DNA of 64,000 nucleotides from Paludibacter propionicigenes WB4 (GTDB lineage: Bacteria > Bacteroidota > Bacteroidia > Bacteroidales > Paludibacteraceae): NCBI RefSeq assembly GCF_000183135.1, contig NC_014734.1, positions 2,108,001 to 2,172,000 on the forward strand, given 5' to 3'. The notes under the pieces were generated by a model that made no database searches, was not told where the DNA came from, and saw only the letters and a program-made list of their open reading frames with translations. How positions within the stretch are numbered: the stretch's first letter is position 1; the number at the start of each line of letters is the position of its first letter. Shown here one piece after another: positions 34,311-43,374 of this stretch. Made by a program: the position numbers and the translations under genes.

Positions 34311-36737
34311 TTAATTGCTTGATCCGCCGCTTTTCACATCGTCGTTTGAGATTCCTCGTCTTGCTTTTTTGACTTCCATATTAGTTTTTCCAAAATTATA
34401 ACTTAGACTAAATCTTGCGTTTCTAGTCTCATATTTATACTCATAATTTTGTATAGAATTCTGATCTGTCATTGAATAGGATTGTGTCATGAATCTTTTA
34501 AATGGATTGGTTACTGATAGGCTCAGAGTTAACTTTTTATTAAGAAACATTTGGGATATACTTACACCATTATAGAAGTATACCGAAGATTTTCCCTGGA
34601 GCATAATGGACGGAGATGAGACATTTCCATTAATGGAAATAGAGTTATCTTTCCACAATACTGCTCTCGCACCAAAAGATCCATAATACATATATCCTTT
34701 ATTCGACAATGTAGTTCCATTATTCGCCTCCATCTTGATGTATGAGCCATTGCCGTTACAATAAATGTTGAATTTTTCGTTCGGGCGATACGAGCAATAA
34801 AGATTCAATCCTACATTCATGTTAGTACCAATGTTTTCATAAGTTGTAGTTCTAACGTCATTTGCATTGACAGTAGAAATACTTTCTATGGAATTATTTG
34901 TAAACGAGCCCCTTCCTGTCAGACTCAAATTTAATTTTTGTGTGAAAGTGCTATATCCCAATTCGAATGAATGAGAAACTTCTGACTTCAAATGAGGATT
35001 ACCATAAGAAATGTATTGGGGAGTAGAAGTGTCAACGTATGGGTTTAGATAATAGATGCCCGGACGGTATAGGCGTTGTGTATAAGATGCTCGCAAAGTA
35101 CGCCCCGGCTTAACTTGATAATTAAAGGTGACATAAGGAACTACATTCTGTAACTTATTACTGAATTTAATTACTGAGTCTGATTTAGAAGTTGCATTAT
35201 TCCAGGTATATTCCGCCCGAAGTCCACCTTTTACAGTGAGAGTTTTTAATTTAAACACATAGCCTGCATAAGCACCAAGAATATATTGATTGTAATCCAA
35301 ATCATTACTTTTTGTTTGGCTATACTCCCACAAATTGGTTGTTGTGTTAAGCCTGTACGTATCGGAATTACTGTCGTTCTGGCGGTAAATTGCCTTCACG
35401 CCACATTCTAGTTGGTGGTTTGCAGACAGTGGATCATAATAATCGACCTGTAGTGTTTGCTCCCTCGATAACGCATCTCTGACTGAGCGTTGAGCATAAG
35501 GGCTGTAATTAAGCGTATTAATCACATCTGTCTCATAATTAGATGTATTGGGAGAATTGTCTAATTTATAAGACAGCGTGAAAGTTTTATCCGGCTTTTT
35601 ATAGGTTTTCTGATAATCAATATTGCCCGACAACGTATTATAGGTATATTTTCCATTACTCAGGCTTTCGTAATATTGCGATCTGACATTGTTTATATCA
35701 AGTGTATTGGTAATGCCCTGTGAATTATTTCGCGCAGTATATCCGTAACCCCAAAACGAAGAACTTATCAAGTTTAATGAGTCAATCTCATAGCTTAGTT
35801 CTCCTGAAAAATTAGATGAATTCCCAGAAGATTTAGATGATCCTGTAGAATTAGTCGTTCTGTAAGTATCGCTCAGATAATTTTTTCTTTCAGAAGTATT
35901 TGAATTTGGTGCATTTTTATATTCAGAGTCCGAATATCTGACAGAAAATCCGAATTTATTGATTTTGGCAGCCAGATATAAGCTCCCGTTTAATCCCCCA
36001 CGAGAATCTGCTCCCGCCGTCACACTCCCATTGTATCCGGCAATGCTTTTCTTTGTTGTAATAATATTAATGATACCCCCTACACCTTCAGCATCATATT
36101 TAGAAGATGGATTGGTTATCACTTCTATATCTTTTATACTGTTTGCAGGAATTGTCTTAATGATATCCTTAAAATTATTTGACATCATAGAAGAACTTTT
36201 CCCATTAATCAACACCTTGAAGTTTGATTGTCCGTTAAGAGTCACTTCGTCTTCCGAATTGACTGTAACGAGTGGAACTTTTCTCAACATATCCAACGCG
36301 TTAGAGGTATGCGAATCCGGATCGGACTCTACGTTGTAGGTTATCTTATCAGCATCAACCTTAACCAAGGGTCTCTGTACACTTACCGATACCTCTTTAA
36401 GAGCGATGCCCTCATCCATTTTTATCTTACTTAAATCGGTTTTGGTATCTGTTACATCGATTTTTTTAGTAACTTCAGAGTATCCGATAGAAGTGAATAT
36501 GAGTGAATATGTTTTCTTTTCTGCAACAGTGAAAGTGAATTTTCCTGATGCATCAGAACTGATTTTTTTAATTATTTTAGCGCTATCATTCTGTATTGTC
36601 ACCGTAACATAAGGTATGTCTTTCCCTGTAGTAGCCTCAATAACTTGCCCTGAGATTTGATAATTAGCAGACTTGTTTTGTGCATGAAGATTAAATGACA
36701 CAAACAGAATAAACAGTAATAGTGATTTTAATTTCAT
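34311..36737 (-). CDS. TonB-dependent-receptor-like outer-membrane beta-barrel (OMP_b-brl_3 type)
   Basis: 808 residues. A signal peptide (MKLKSLLLFILFVSFNLHAQ) is followed by a CarboxypepD_reg-like domain (about 24-110: YQISGQVIEATTGKDIPYVTV). A TonB plug-like domain (about 115-230) has NALDMLRKVPLVTVNSEDEV and VLINGKSSSMMSNN, then the GVGGIINIITTKK motif. The rest is a large barrel with many SYT/YxT strands, for example LRASYTQRLYRPGIYYLNPY. This matches the Bacteroidetes 'outer membrane beta-barrel family protein' type (PF14905), less studied than SusC. The tail is short and basic rather than a terminal aromatic. The substrate is unknown. It is transcribed alone, with 314 bp upstream in which a promoter must lie. 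Confidence 0.85.
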   Translation of the reverse strand: MKLKSLLLFILFVSFNLHAQNKSANYQISGQVIEATTGKDIPYVTVTIQNDSAKIIKKISSDASGKFTFTVAEKKTYSLIFTSIGYSEVTKKIDVTDTKTDLSKIKMDEGIALKEVSVSVQRPLVKVDADKITYNVESDPDSHTSNALDMLRKVPLVTVNSEDEVTLNGQSNFKVLINGKSSSMMSNNFKDIIKTIPANSIKDIEVITNPSSKYDAEGVGGIINIITTKKSIAGYNGSVTAGADSRGGLNGSLYLAAKINKFGFSVRYSDSEYKNAPNSNTSERKNYLSDTYRTTNSTGSSKSSGNSSNFSGELSYEIDSLNLISSSFWGYGYTARNNSQGITNTLDINNVRSQYYESLSNGKYTYNTLSGNIDYQKTYKKPDKTFTLSYKLDNSPNTSNYETDVINTLNYSPYAQRSVRDALSREQTLQVDYYDPLSANHQLECGVKAIYRQNDSNSDTYRLNTTTNLWEYSQTKSNDLDYNQYILGAYAGYVFKLKTLTVKGGLRAEYTWNNATSKSDSVIKFSNKLQNVVPYVTFNYQVKPGRTLRASYTQRLYRPGIYYLNPYVDTSTPQYISYGNPHLKSEVSHSFELGYSTFTQKLNLSLTGRGSFTNNSIESISTVNANDVRTTTYENIGTNMNVGLNLYCSYRPNEKFNIYCNGNGSYIKMEANNGTTLSNKGYMYYGSFGARAVLWKDNSISINGNVSSPSIMLQGKSSVYFYNGVSISQMFLNKKLTLSLSVTNPFKRFMTQSYSMTDQNSIQNYEYKYETRNARFSLSYNFGKTNMEVKKARRGISNDDVKSGGSSN

Positions 36738-37011
36738 AAAGTAAATGATTTAATTGATTTAAGTATTTTATTTTTGGTTATCTCCTTTGAGATGAGATTC
36801 CCTATGATTTAAATTTTAAGCAAAGTAAATAAATATCCATACAACTAATAAATTAGTTATACATTATTAACAATCTTTTATTTATATTGCAAAAACAGTT
36901 AATCTGAAGTTGCTAAAACTACTCTCTACATTGATACTTGTCACTCTTACAAGAAAGTGGCTAAACACTTATTAACACATCTAGCAAATACCCTCGCATA
37001 AAGCAAACACA
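36738..37011. other. Upstream region of the PF14905-type receptor
   Basis: AT-rich intergenic DNA between the receptor start and the next terminator. It must hold the receptor promoter, but no clear TAnnTTTG with -33 was found on the minus strand. No open frame with coding character was seen. Confidence 0.5.
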
Positions 37012-37050
37012 ATTTCGCCTCATTTAAGCAATACTTAAATGAGGCGAAAT
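37012..37050. terminator. Terminator of the ABC/GntR operon
   Basis: Perfect 17-bp stem: ATTTCGCCTCATTTAAG (37012-37028), loop CAATA, CTTAAATGAGGCGAAAT (37034-37050). It lies directly after the stop of the gene at 37052-37750. Confidence 0.85.
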
Positions 37051-37051
37051 C

Positions 37052-37750
37052 TTATCTATTTGCAGCATAATTGTTATCGTCAATAAAAACATTGCTATTT
37101 GTATCTTTCTCAATGGCAATGTATCCATTTTTATCCTTGCTATAAAATCTGGAGAAATTTGTTAACACAGCACTAAGGCGATTAGTCTCGCAATAATTAT
37201 TTACAAAAGCGTTGTTTGATTTTATAGTGAGATTTCCAAATTTGGAGTTATCAAGATCAACATGAGCACTGTCATTTGCAATGATGCTTATATTGTAATA
37301 TTTTTTATTAATTGTATATCTTTTATCCTGATCACTATTGTAAACAAATCTTCCTCGCGTCACTTTAACCATTAACGAGTCCGGTTCAAAATTACTAACA
37401 TTTATCCACAAGTGTTTTTTCCCAACAATTTGAGAAATTTGTTTACATTTTATAAACATTCTGAGTCCGCAATAAGCGTGCAAGGTATCATGAGTGACCT
37501 CATACAATTTTCTGGGTGTTTTTATTCCCTTCACGTATTCTACCCTCATTAGATTGCTGTCAGAACGGTCAACATGAATATCCGAAGCTTCTTCTGCTAC
37601 AATTACCTTAAAACTTGGTAAAACATATTCTTTATAGCTAATCTTATTATTTTCTTCTTCCTTGTGTGTTTTTGAGTCGGCAAATAAAAAAAATACTGCT
37701 CCTACGATAAGGATAGCAAAAGCGGTTATAATTATGTTACTTGTTTTCAT
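37052..37750 (-). CDS. Membrane-anchored beta-helix-like protein (DUF2807-type, unknown function)
   Basis: 232 residues with one N-terminal membrane segment (IIITAFAILIVGAVFFLFA) and an exported beta-rich domain. The later part (NISIIANDSAHVDLDNSKFG then NLTIKSNNAFVNN) has the repeated short strands of the 'head GIN' / DUF2807 adhesin-like fold. It overlaps the start of the upstream GntR gene's end by 14 bp, so it belongs to the same operon and may act with the ABC transporter. A sensing or envelope role is possible; nothing more specific is visible. It is the last gene, directly before the terminator. Confidence 0.65.
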   Translation of the reverse strand: MKTSNIIITAFAILIVGAVFFLFADSKTHKEEENNKISYKEYVLPSFKVIVAEEASDIHVDRSDSNLMRVEYVKGIKTPRKLYEVTHDTLHAYCGLRMFIKCKQISQIVGKKHLWINVSNFEPDSLMVKVTRGRFVYNSDQDKRYTINKKYYNISIIANDSAHVDLDNSKFGNLTIKSNNAFVNNYCETNRLSAVLTNFSRFYSKDKNGYIAIEKDTNSNVFIDDNNYAANR

Positions 37751-38114
37751 TTTCTTGTATAGCTGTTAGTAAGTCCGTTAAATCATTATTTGTAAGTTTC
37801 AGCACTTTAATTTTTTGAATAAATTCGGGCAATTCATTCTTGAAAAAGGTTTCTCTTTCGGTTTTCAGAATACGATCCAGAGCATCCTCGGATACAAAAA
37901 ATCCAATCCCGCGTTTGTTATCAATCACTCCTGCATCCTGCAGTATGGCATACGTTCGTAAGAGCGTGTTTCGGTTTACTTCAAACTCCACCGCCAGATC
38001 GCGCACCGAAGGTACACGTTCGCCGGGACTGAGCTTGCCTTCCAGTATCTGGTGACAAAGGTTATCAGCTATTTGCTGAAAAATACCTTTGGTCGATTTA
38101 AAATCTATACTCAT
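37737..38114 (-). CDS. GntR-family regulator, YtrA-like short type
   Basis: 125 residues. The winged-helix N-domain is typical: IFQQIADNLCHQILEGKLSP, then GERVPSVRDLAVEFEVNRNT (about 31-50). There is no long effector domain, only a short helical tail (about 75-125), as in the YtrA subfamily that controls ABC transporter operons. It overlaps the permease gene by 4 bp (ATGA-type) and the downstream DUF2807-like gene by 14 bp, so translation is coupled. It probably represses its own operon; a TGGCATA/TATGCCA inverted pair (39784-39790 and 39813-39819) lies in the operon leader and could be the operator, unproven. The effector is unknown. Confidence 0.85.
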   Translation of the reverse strand: MSIDFKSTKGIFQQIADNLCHQILEGKLSPGERVPSVRDLAVEFEVNRNTLLRTYAILQDAGVIDNKRGIGFFVSEDALDRILKTERETFFKNELPEFIQKIKVLKLTNNDLTDLLTAIQENENK

Positions 38115-38959
38115 AGTTGTTTCTCTTTAAGTTTAAAATAACCCAGCGGAAGTAAAAATAAAGGTGCCAAATAAGCAATAGAATAAAGAAATATCTCCTC
38201 ATTTATATAACCATTGGATAAGAAATAGCCGATATTGGCCACGTTAAAACCTTTTGTTTCAGGATAGAAAAGGTAAGAAACGCCTACCATTAAAAATACT
38301 ATCAAAAATATTGCGGCAACAAGTGCAATTCCGGTTTTTATTAACCCTAATTTCCGAAAGAATATCTTTACTGAAAATAAAAACATACCCGATGAAAAGA
38401 TTATCAGGATCATACCAATTCCTTCAAACAGCCTCCAGTTTTTTACGATTGGATAATTATTTTTAATCAAAAACATGGAGTAATGGAATTTTTCAATAAA
38501 GCTGTATTTTTCAGGTCCTGCCAATTGTCCATTCGAGTATTCTATATGTCTAAGTGCTGCTATACGTGCTAAGTGCACATCAATCCAAAAAATAGCTAAA
38601 AATATTACTGTTCCTGCTAAAACTCTGAGAACAAACTGGCAAAGAAATTTTTCAAATGTAGATGCCGGCATAAGCAAATAGTTGCTTGTTTTAATTTTTG
38701 AGCTTAGCTCTGAAAAACCAGAACCTACAAATGCTCCAAGTCCCACAAGACACATTGAAAAAAGATCTCTATACCTTGAAGCATCAAATTTATAGGTTGT
38801 ACTACTATAGATATAACTTGGCATGTACATTCGCATAAAAATAAAGCCCAGAATAAACCCACCCACAATGGTGAGCAGGTATTTTTTATAATTGATTAAC
38901 AAGTCATTCCTCAAAAGAAGGTAAAACCTGCTGACACTAAAAAACTTATTTGAATTCAT
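38111..38959 (-). CDS. ABC transporter permease
   Basis: 282 residues with six hydrophobic segments (for example YLLTIVGGFILGFIFM near 27 and GMILIIFSSGMFLFSVKIFF near 185). There is no signal peptide and no known substrate motif. It is 12 bp downstream of the ATPase gene and overlaps the GntR gene by 4 bp, which makes it the membrane partner of that ATPase. Operons of GntR-ATPase-permease type in Firmicutes (YtrA) answer cell-wall antibiotics; the same role here is only a possibility. Confidence 0.75.
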   Translation of the reverse strand: MNSNKFFSVSRFYLLLRNDLLINYKKYLLTIVGGFILGFIFMRMYMPSYIYSSTTYKFDASRYRDLFSMCLVGLGAFVGSGFSELSSKIKTSNYLLMPASTFEKFLCQFVLRVLAGTVIFLAIFWIDVHLARIAALRHIEYSNGQLAGPEKYSFIEKFHYSMFLIKNNYPIVKNWRLFEGIGMILIIFSSGMFLFSVKIFFRKLGLIKTGIALVAAIFLIVFLMVGVSYLFYPETKGFNVANIGYFLSNGYINEEIFLYSIAYLAPLFLLPLGYFKLKEKQL

Positions 38960-38971
38960 ATTTTTCCGGAA

Positions 38972-39784
38972 TTAGATTTTCTTGTTGATAATCGCATTAA
39001 ATAAAAGTTCTAAATCGATGCTTGACTCATTGTCAGTGGTTGCAGGAACTATAATTTTTTGTCCCAGTGGGCATTGCTCATTATAAAGCACATTTTCTAC
39101 TCCGGTGAGCGATGGAACCAAATCGAAATACAATTTCTGAGTTATTTCTTCAATATTTTCCTGATAAATCATTTTACCGTTCTCAATTACCACCACTTTG
39201 TCAATCACCGTGTCGATGTCTTTCACCTGATGGGTGGAAATGATGACCAATTGCTCTTCGGTCACCGAGCTCACCAGAATTTTACGAAACTGGCTTTTGG
39301 ATGGGATATCAAGTCCGTTTGTAGGCTCGTCAAATACCAACATTTTGCAATTGGTGGAAAGAGCAAACGCTATAAGGAATTTCTTGCGCTGCCCGTGCGA
39401 AAGTTTGTTCAGGTTAGAAGAAGGCTGCAATTCAAATTCATTAAAAATGTCATACAGTTTGTGATAATCGAAGTTAGGATACATCGGACTGAATGCTTTC
39501 ACGTAAGTAGAAATACCAATGGAAGGGAATGCAAACTCTTCGGGAACCATATAGATATCTGCCAAATAATTTGGATTGCGATCGAACGGTACAAACCCGT
39601 TTACTTTGATTTTTCCACTTTTGGGCTGAATTAATCCCGAGATTAAATGCAGCAGGGTCGATTTGCCTGCTCCGTTTTTACCGAGCAGTCCAACGATGCG
39701 TCCGCTTTCTACCTCCAACGAAAAATCGTTGAACAGCGGCGACTTCTTTTTGTAATGAAATGATACGTTTTGAATGTTGATCAT
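38972..39784 (-). CDS. ABC transporter ATP-binding protein
   Basis: 270 residues. Walker A GKNGAGKST (about 35-43), Q-loop near VPEEFAFPS, signature LSHGQRKKFLIAF (LSHGQ), Walker B MLVFDEPTNGLD and switch His in IISTHQ. The C-terminal 70 residues lie outside the core and have no known domain. It energises the permease encoded 12 bp downstream. It is the first gene of the operon and is preceded by a good promoter (TTTG 39850-39847, 19 nt, TTATTTTG 39827-39820). The export or import direction is not known, but there is no binding protein, so export is likelier. Confidence 0.88.
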   Translation of the reverse strand: MINIQNVSFHYKKKSPLFNDFSLEVESGRIVGLLGKNGAGKSTLLHLISGLIQPKSGKIKVNGFVPFDRNPNYLADIYMVPEEFAFPSIGISTYVKAFSPMYPNFDYHKLYDIFNEFELQPSSNLNKLSHGQRKKFLIAFALSTNCKMLVFDEPTNGLDIPSKSQFRKILVSSVTEEQLVIISTHQVKDIDTVIDKVVVIENGKMIYQENIEEITQKLYFDLVPSLTGVENVLYNEQCPLGQKIIVPATTDNESSIDLELLFNAIINKKI

Positions 39785-39819
39785 GGCATAATAGTTTAGT
39801 GACCTATGTTTCTATGCCA

Positions 39820-39850
39820 CAAAATAACGGACAATTTTTTAATTTACAAA
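39820..39850 (-). promoter_or_regulatory. Promoter of the ABC/GntR operon
   Basis: On the minus strand, TTTG at 39850-39847, 19 nt, then TTATTTTG at 39827-39820. This fits the -33/-7 consensus apart from TT for TA. It lies 35 nt before the ATG at 39784. Confidence 0.55.
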
Positions 39851-39920
39851 ACAAAAAACAATGTTTTTTGAGAATTTATTTCAAAAAATAATTTATCACG
39901 CTATAAATCAGCAAAATAAA

Positions 39921-39958
39921 AAGCAGCATTGAACGAATTTAATCGTGCAATACTGCTT
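39921..39958 (-). terminator. Terminator of the Nif11-like gene
   Basis: AAGCAGCATTG (39921-39931) with CAATACTGCTT (39948-39958), 11-bp stem with one wobble, loop 16 nt. On the minus strand it is followed by TTTTTATTTT and lies 78 nt past the stop of the small gene. The rest of 39785-40035 holds only this and the operon promoter. Confidence 0.7.
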
Positions 39959-40035
39959 AAAAGTTTCTTTTAAATCAGTAAAGAGCTACTGCCACAAATC
40001 TAAAAATAGTTCAGTCGACATTAATAGACCTTAAC

Positions 40036-40254
40036 TTACCCCCAAATACTGCGTTTGGGTGGATTTCCGTAATTTTCGAATTGGTCGCCATTTTCACGAA
40101 TGACTTGAGTTAGCTCCTCAATAGTGAAATCATAACCATCAGCTATGGCCAACTCAACAAATTTCTCCTTCGACATTACATTATCATACTTCACTCTAAA
40201 TTCCTTATCACTGCCTCCCTTTGCAAGCAGATTTTCTACACTCTGTTTAGACAT
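40036..40254 (-). CDS. Nif11-type leader-peptide-like small protein
   Basis: 72 residues. Residues 1-55 match the Nif11 / nitrile-hydratase-like leader pattern (MSKQSVENLLAKGGSDKEFR, then FVELAIADGYDFTIEEL, whose G-Y-D-F-T-x-E-E-L block is the family hallmark). Residues 56-72 (GDQFENYGNPPKRSIWG) would be the tail or core peptide. In Nif11-type RiPP systems such a leader guides modification of the core. Here no lanthionine synthetase, cyclase or radical-SAM enzyme was found in the window, so the partner is elsewhere or absent; a non-RiPP function of the domain is equally possible. It is a single gene with its own terminator. Confidence 0.75.
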   Translation of the reverse strand: MSKQSVENLLAKGGSDKEFRVKYDNVMSKEKFVELAIADGYDFTIEELTQVIRENGDQFENYGNPPKRSIWG

Positions 40255-40457
40255 ATACGTTTATTGATTGAATAATTAATTACAGCACAAATATAATCAA
40301 ATATCCGTTAATATCAAATAATAACAATCATATTGTCGCAATATTTATTTATTTACTTTCTTTTTAAAACTACATATTGTTTAATTGAAGCATATAGAAA
40401 AAACGCCCAACCGGTTCAACAACCGATCGGACGATTCTATAAGTTATATTTTGTTCC

Positions 40458-42497
40458 TTATTTTACTTCCACGCCATTCGTAACCTTGACACTCGGACGG
40501 ATAAGTACCAGCTTACCATCAGCATTTTCAGCGGAGAGTATCATACCTTCGCTCATCACACCGCGGAGTTTGCGGGGTTCAAAGTTGGCAATAAAGCAAA
40601 CCTGCGTACCAATCAACTCTTCAGGGTTTGGATATGAAGCGGCAATACCCGAAAGAATAGTGCGTTCGCCCATGCCATCGTCCAGTTTAAACTGAAGCAG
40701 CTTGTCGGCTTTAGGTACTTTTTGGCAATCGAGCACGGTAGCTACACGGATGTCCATCTTCATAAAGTCATCAAAAGCCACGTTTTCTTTCACATCATTG
40801 GGTTTATAAGCCGCAGCCTCGTTAGCCTTTTTGGTATCGAACAGTTTTTGTACCTGAGCAGCAATTGTTTCGTCTTCAATTTTCTCAAACAACAGTTCGG
40901 GAGTTCCCAACTGATCGCCGGCTTTCAGCAGATCAATACGCCCCAGCTCTTTCCAGTCAAAAGTAGAAAGATTCAACATCGTTCGCAGTTTTTCGGACGT
41001 AAACGGCAAAAACGGCTCAAAAGCAATGGCCAGATTAGCCGCAATCTGCAAACTCAGATGCATAATGGTGGATACCCTGTCCATATCTGTTTTGGCAACT
41101 TTCCACGGCTCGGTATCGGCCAAGTATTTGTTACCGATACGTGCCAGATTCATAGCTTCTTTCTGCGCATCACGGAAACGGAAGTTATTGAGTAGCTTTT
41201 CTACATCGGCTTTTACATTTACAAATTCGTCGAGCGTTTGTTTGTCATAATCGGTCAACTGCCCCAAAGCAGGCACTTTGCCATCGTAGTATTTTTGAGT
41301 CAGCACCAACGCACGATTGATAAAATTGCCAAAAATAGCCACCAACTCGTTGTTATTACGCGCCTGAAAATCTTTCCAGGTAAAGTCGTTGTCTTTGGTT
41401 TCGGGAGCATTGGCAGTGAGCACATAGCGCAACACATCCTGTTTCCCGGGAAATTCTTCCAAGTACTCATGCAACCAAACTGCCCAGTTGCGCGAAGTAG
41501 AAATTTTATCGCCCTCAAGGTTCAAAAATTCGTTAGCCGGAACATTATCAGGCAAAATATACGAACCCTCGGCTTTCAACATAGCCGGGAAAACGATACA
41601 GTGGAAAACAATATTATCTTTTCCAATAAAATGAAGCAAACGGGTTTCGGGGTCTTTCCACCATTTTTCCCAGCTATCCGGCAAAAGTTCTTTTGTATTA
41701 GAGATATAACCAATCGGCGCATCGAACCACACATACAGCACTTTACCTTCGGCTCCTTCTACAGGCACAGGAATTCCCCAATCGAGGTCGCGACTTACAG
41801 CACGGGGTTGCAAGCCCATATCGAGCCAGCTTTTACACTGTCCGTACACGTTTGGTTTCCATTCTTTATGGTCTTCCAAAATCCACTGGCGAAGCCATGC
41901 TTCGTGCTGATCCAGCGGCAAGTACCAGTGTTTGGTTTCTCGCATTACAGGAGCAGAACCGCTGATAGCCGATTTTGGGTTAATCAAATCCGTTGGATTC
42001 AACGAGGTTCCGCAGGCTTCACATTGGTCGCCATACGCATTTTCGTTGCCACAATGCGGACATTTTCCGGTAATATATCGATCAGCCAGAAACTGCTGAG
42101 CCGTTTCGTCATAATACTGTTCGCTGGTTTGGATTACAAAACCATCTTTATCGTTGATGGTTTTAAAAATTTCAGAAGCAAGCTCTTTATGCGTTTTAGA
42201 AGTGGTGCGCGAATAAATATCGAACGAAATACCAAAATCTTCAAATGATTTCTTGATAATTCCATGGTAACGATCCACAATATCCTGTGGTGTAACACCT
42301 TCTTTTTTAGCTTTAATGGTAATGGGTACGCCGTGCTCATCCGAGCCTCCGACAAAAAGTACCTCTTCGCCTTTCAGGCGGAGATAGCGCACATAAATAT
42401 CGGCAGGAACATATACACCCGCCAAATGTCCGATATGAACAGGACCATTGGCATAAGGCAATGCAGAAGTAACGGTGGTACGTTTGAAATTAGTCAT
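40458..42497 (-). CDS. metG: Methionyl-tRNA synthetase
   Basis: 679 residues, class I synthetase, charging tRNA-Met. The signature HIGH is exact (21-24), the KMSKS-like loop is KISTS (about residue 340), and a zinc knuckle [21 protein letters not shown] lies at about 145-165. An anticodon-binding helical domain follows (about 390-540), then a C-terminal EMAP/Trbp111-like tRNA-binding domain (about 575-679), with [34 protein letters not shown] and [12 protein letters not shown]. The fused C-terminal domain makes a dimer, as in E. coli. It has a TATCTTTG -7 box (42635-42628), divergent from the neighbouring gene. Confidence 0.96.
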   Translation of the reverse strand: MTNFKRTTVTSALPYANGPVHIGHLAGVYVPADIYVRYLRLKGEEVLFVGGSDEHGVPITIKAKKEGVTPQDIVDRYHGIIKKSFEDFGISFDIYSRTTSKTHKELASEIFKTINDKDGFVIQTSEQYYDETAQQFLADRYITGKCPHCGNENAYGDQCEACGTSLNPTDLINPKSAISGSAPVMRETKHWYLPLDQHEAWLRQWILEDHKEWKPNVYGQCKSWLDMGLQPRAVSRDLDWGIPVPVEGAEGKVLYVWFDAPIGYISNTKELLPDSWEKWWKDPETRLLHFIGKDNIVFHCIVFPAMLKAEGSYILPDNVPANEFLNLEGDKISTSRNWAVWLHEYLEEFPGKQDVLRYVLTANAPETKDNDFTWKDFQARNNNELVAIFGNFINRALVLTQKYYDGKVPALGQLTDYDKQTLDEFVNVKADVEKLLNNFRFRDAQKEAMNLARIGNKYLADTEPWKVAKTDMDRVSTIMHLSLQIAANLAIAFEPFLPFTSEKLRTMLNLSTFDWKELGRIDLLKAGDQLGTPELLFEKIEDETIAAQVQKLFDTKKANEAAAYKPNDVKENVAFDDFMKMDIRVATVLDCQKVPKADKLLQFKLDDGMGERTILSGIAASYPNPEELIGTQVCFIANFEPRKLRGVMSEGMILSAENADGKLVLIRPSVKVTNGVEVK

Positions 42498-42627
42498 GTA
42501 GATAATCTGTTGATTAGTTGAATAGTTGAATGATCAACTTGTTGATCGCTTAATCGGCTTATTGGTTTTCCGGCTTGTTTTTCACAACAACCAATTAACT
42601 TACAAACCAATAACCTGAAACGGGACG

Positions 42628-42666
42628 CAAAGATACGGACAAATTCTCAAAATTTGCATATATTTG
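42628..42666. promoter_or_regulatory. Divergent -7 boxes between metG and the DUF6155-like gene
   Basis: TATCTTTG on the minus strand (42635-42628) serves metG. TATATTTG on the plus strand (42659-42666) serves the gene starting at 42693, 26 nt further. Both match TAnnTTTG. The plus box shows that the in-frame codons before 42693 are untranslated. Confidence 0.5.
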
Positions 42667-42692
42667 TATGCCAAAATAAATCTCCAACTCCC

Positions 42693-43238
42693 ATGCCACG
42701 CGACAAAGCTATTCTCAAAGAACAACTTGCACAACTTTCTAAAAATGAATTAGCCGAAATGGTGCTGAAACTTGCTGGGAAACGCTACAATTATGAATTT
42801 CTGTTGGTCAATTTTCTGGATAAAGATGGTGGAGAACAAACTTTGTTTGAAGAAGCCCGGGAAGATATTGATCAACTCTTTCAGAAGGAGTTTAAAGGGA
42901 GAACTATTCAACATCAGCTCGTCAAAAAGCTTAATGCTTGTACCAAAAGAATCGGCGAATTCACAATCGAGACCAAGAGTAAAAAGCTGGAAGCCGATTT
43001 AGTACTCCATGTACTCGAAAAGCAATTCAGCCACCCGATAAATGTATTTGGAGCCCGTTTCTCCGGTTACGACTACAAAGTTGGATTGTTGCTTAAGCGA
43101 CTTATCAACTTAATTACAAAAAAACTTCACCCCGATTACTTGATTGATTATCAAGACAAAATAAACGAATATCTTACAAAACTTCACTACACCTCGAATA
43201 GGATAAATACTATCAAAGACTTACCCAAAACGATTTAA
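42693..43238 (+). CDS. Helical cytosolic protein, DUF6155-like
   Basis: 181 residues starting MPRDKAILKEQLAQLSKNEL. It is helical and rich in Lys/Leu, with no signal peptide and no membrane segment. Conserved-looking blocks are the SKNELAEMVLKLAGK start and a middle stretch LVLHVLEKQFSHPINVFG. It fits a Bacteroidetes family of unknown function (DUF6155), from memory only. The start was set at ATG 42693 because the -7 box at 42659-42666 covers the longer alternative. It is probably alone: the POT transporter has its own promoter 98 bp downstream of its stop. No function is visible. Confidence 0.7.
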   Translation: MPRDKAILKEQLAQLSKNELAEMVLKLAGKRYNYEFLLVNFLDKDGGEQTLFEEAREDIDQLFQKEFKGRTIQHQLVKKLNACTKRIGEFTIETKSKKLEADLVLHVLEKQFSHPINVFGARFSGYDYKVGLLLKRLINLITKKLHPDYLIDYQDKINEYLTKLHYTSNRINTIKDLPKTI

Positions 43239-43335
43239 TCACTCATTTTATATATAATCACTTCCGCAATTTCATTAAACCACTGATTTAATCATAATTA
43301 GGAAATTAACCCTTTAAGTATCGATGGGTTATTTG

Positions 43336-43343
43336 TATATTTG
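43336..43343 (+). promoter_or_regulatory. -7 box of the POT transporter
   Basis: TATATTTG matches TAnnTTTG and lies 31 nt before ATG 43375. No clear -33 was seen. It rules out the longer frame beginning at 43324. Confidence 0.5.
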
Positions 43344-43374
43344 TCGAATATTAAACCAACAAAACAGCAATTGC

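Noticed and set aside
39784-39819. TGGCATA/TATGCCA pair as operator of the GntR regulator
   Set aside because: The arms are 7 bp but 22 bp apart, too far for a usual GntR site; mentioned only as a possibility.
41238-42248. Long plus-strand open frame (336 codons) opposite metG
   Set aside because: It is the antisense shadow of a methionyl-tRNA synthetase whose motifs are all intact, and its own translation matches nothing.
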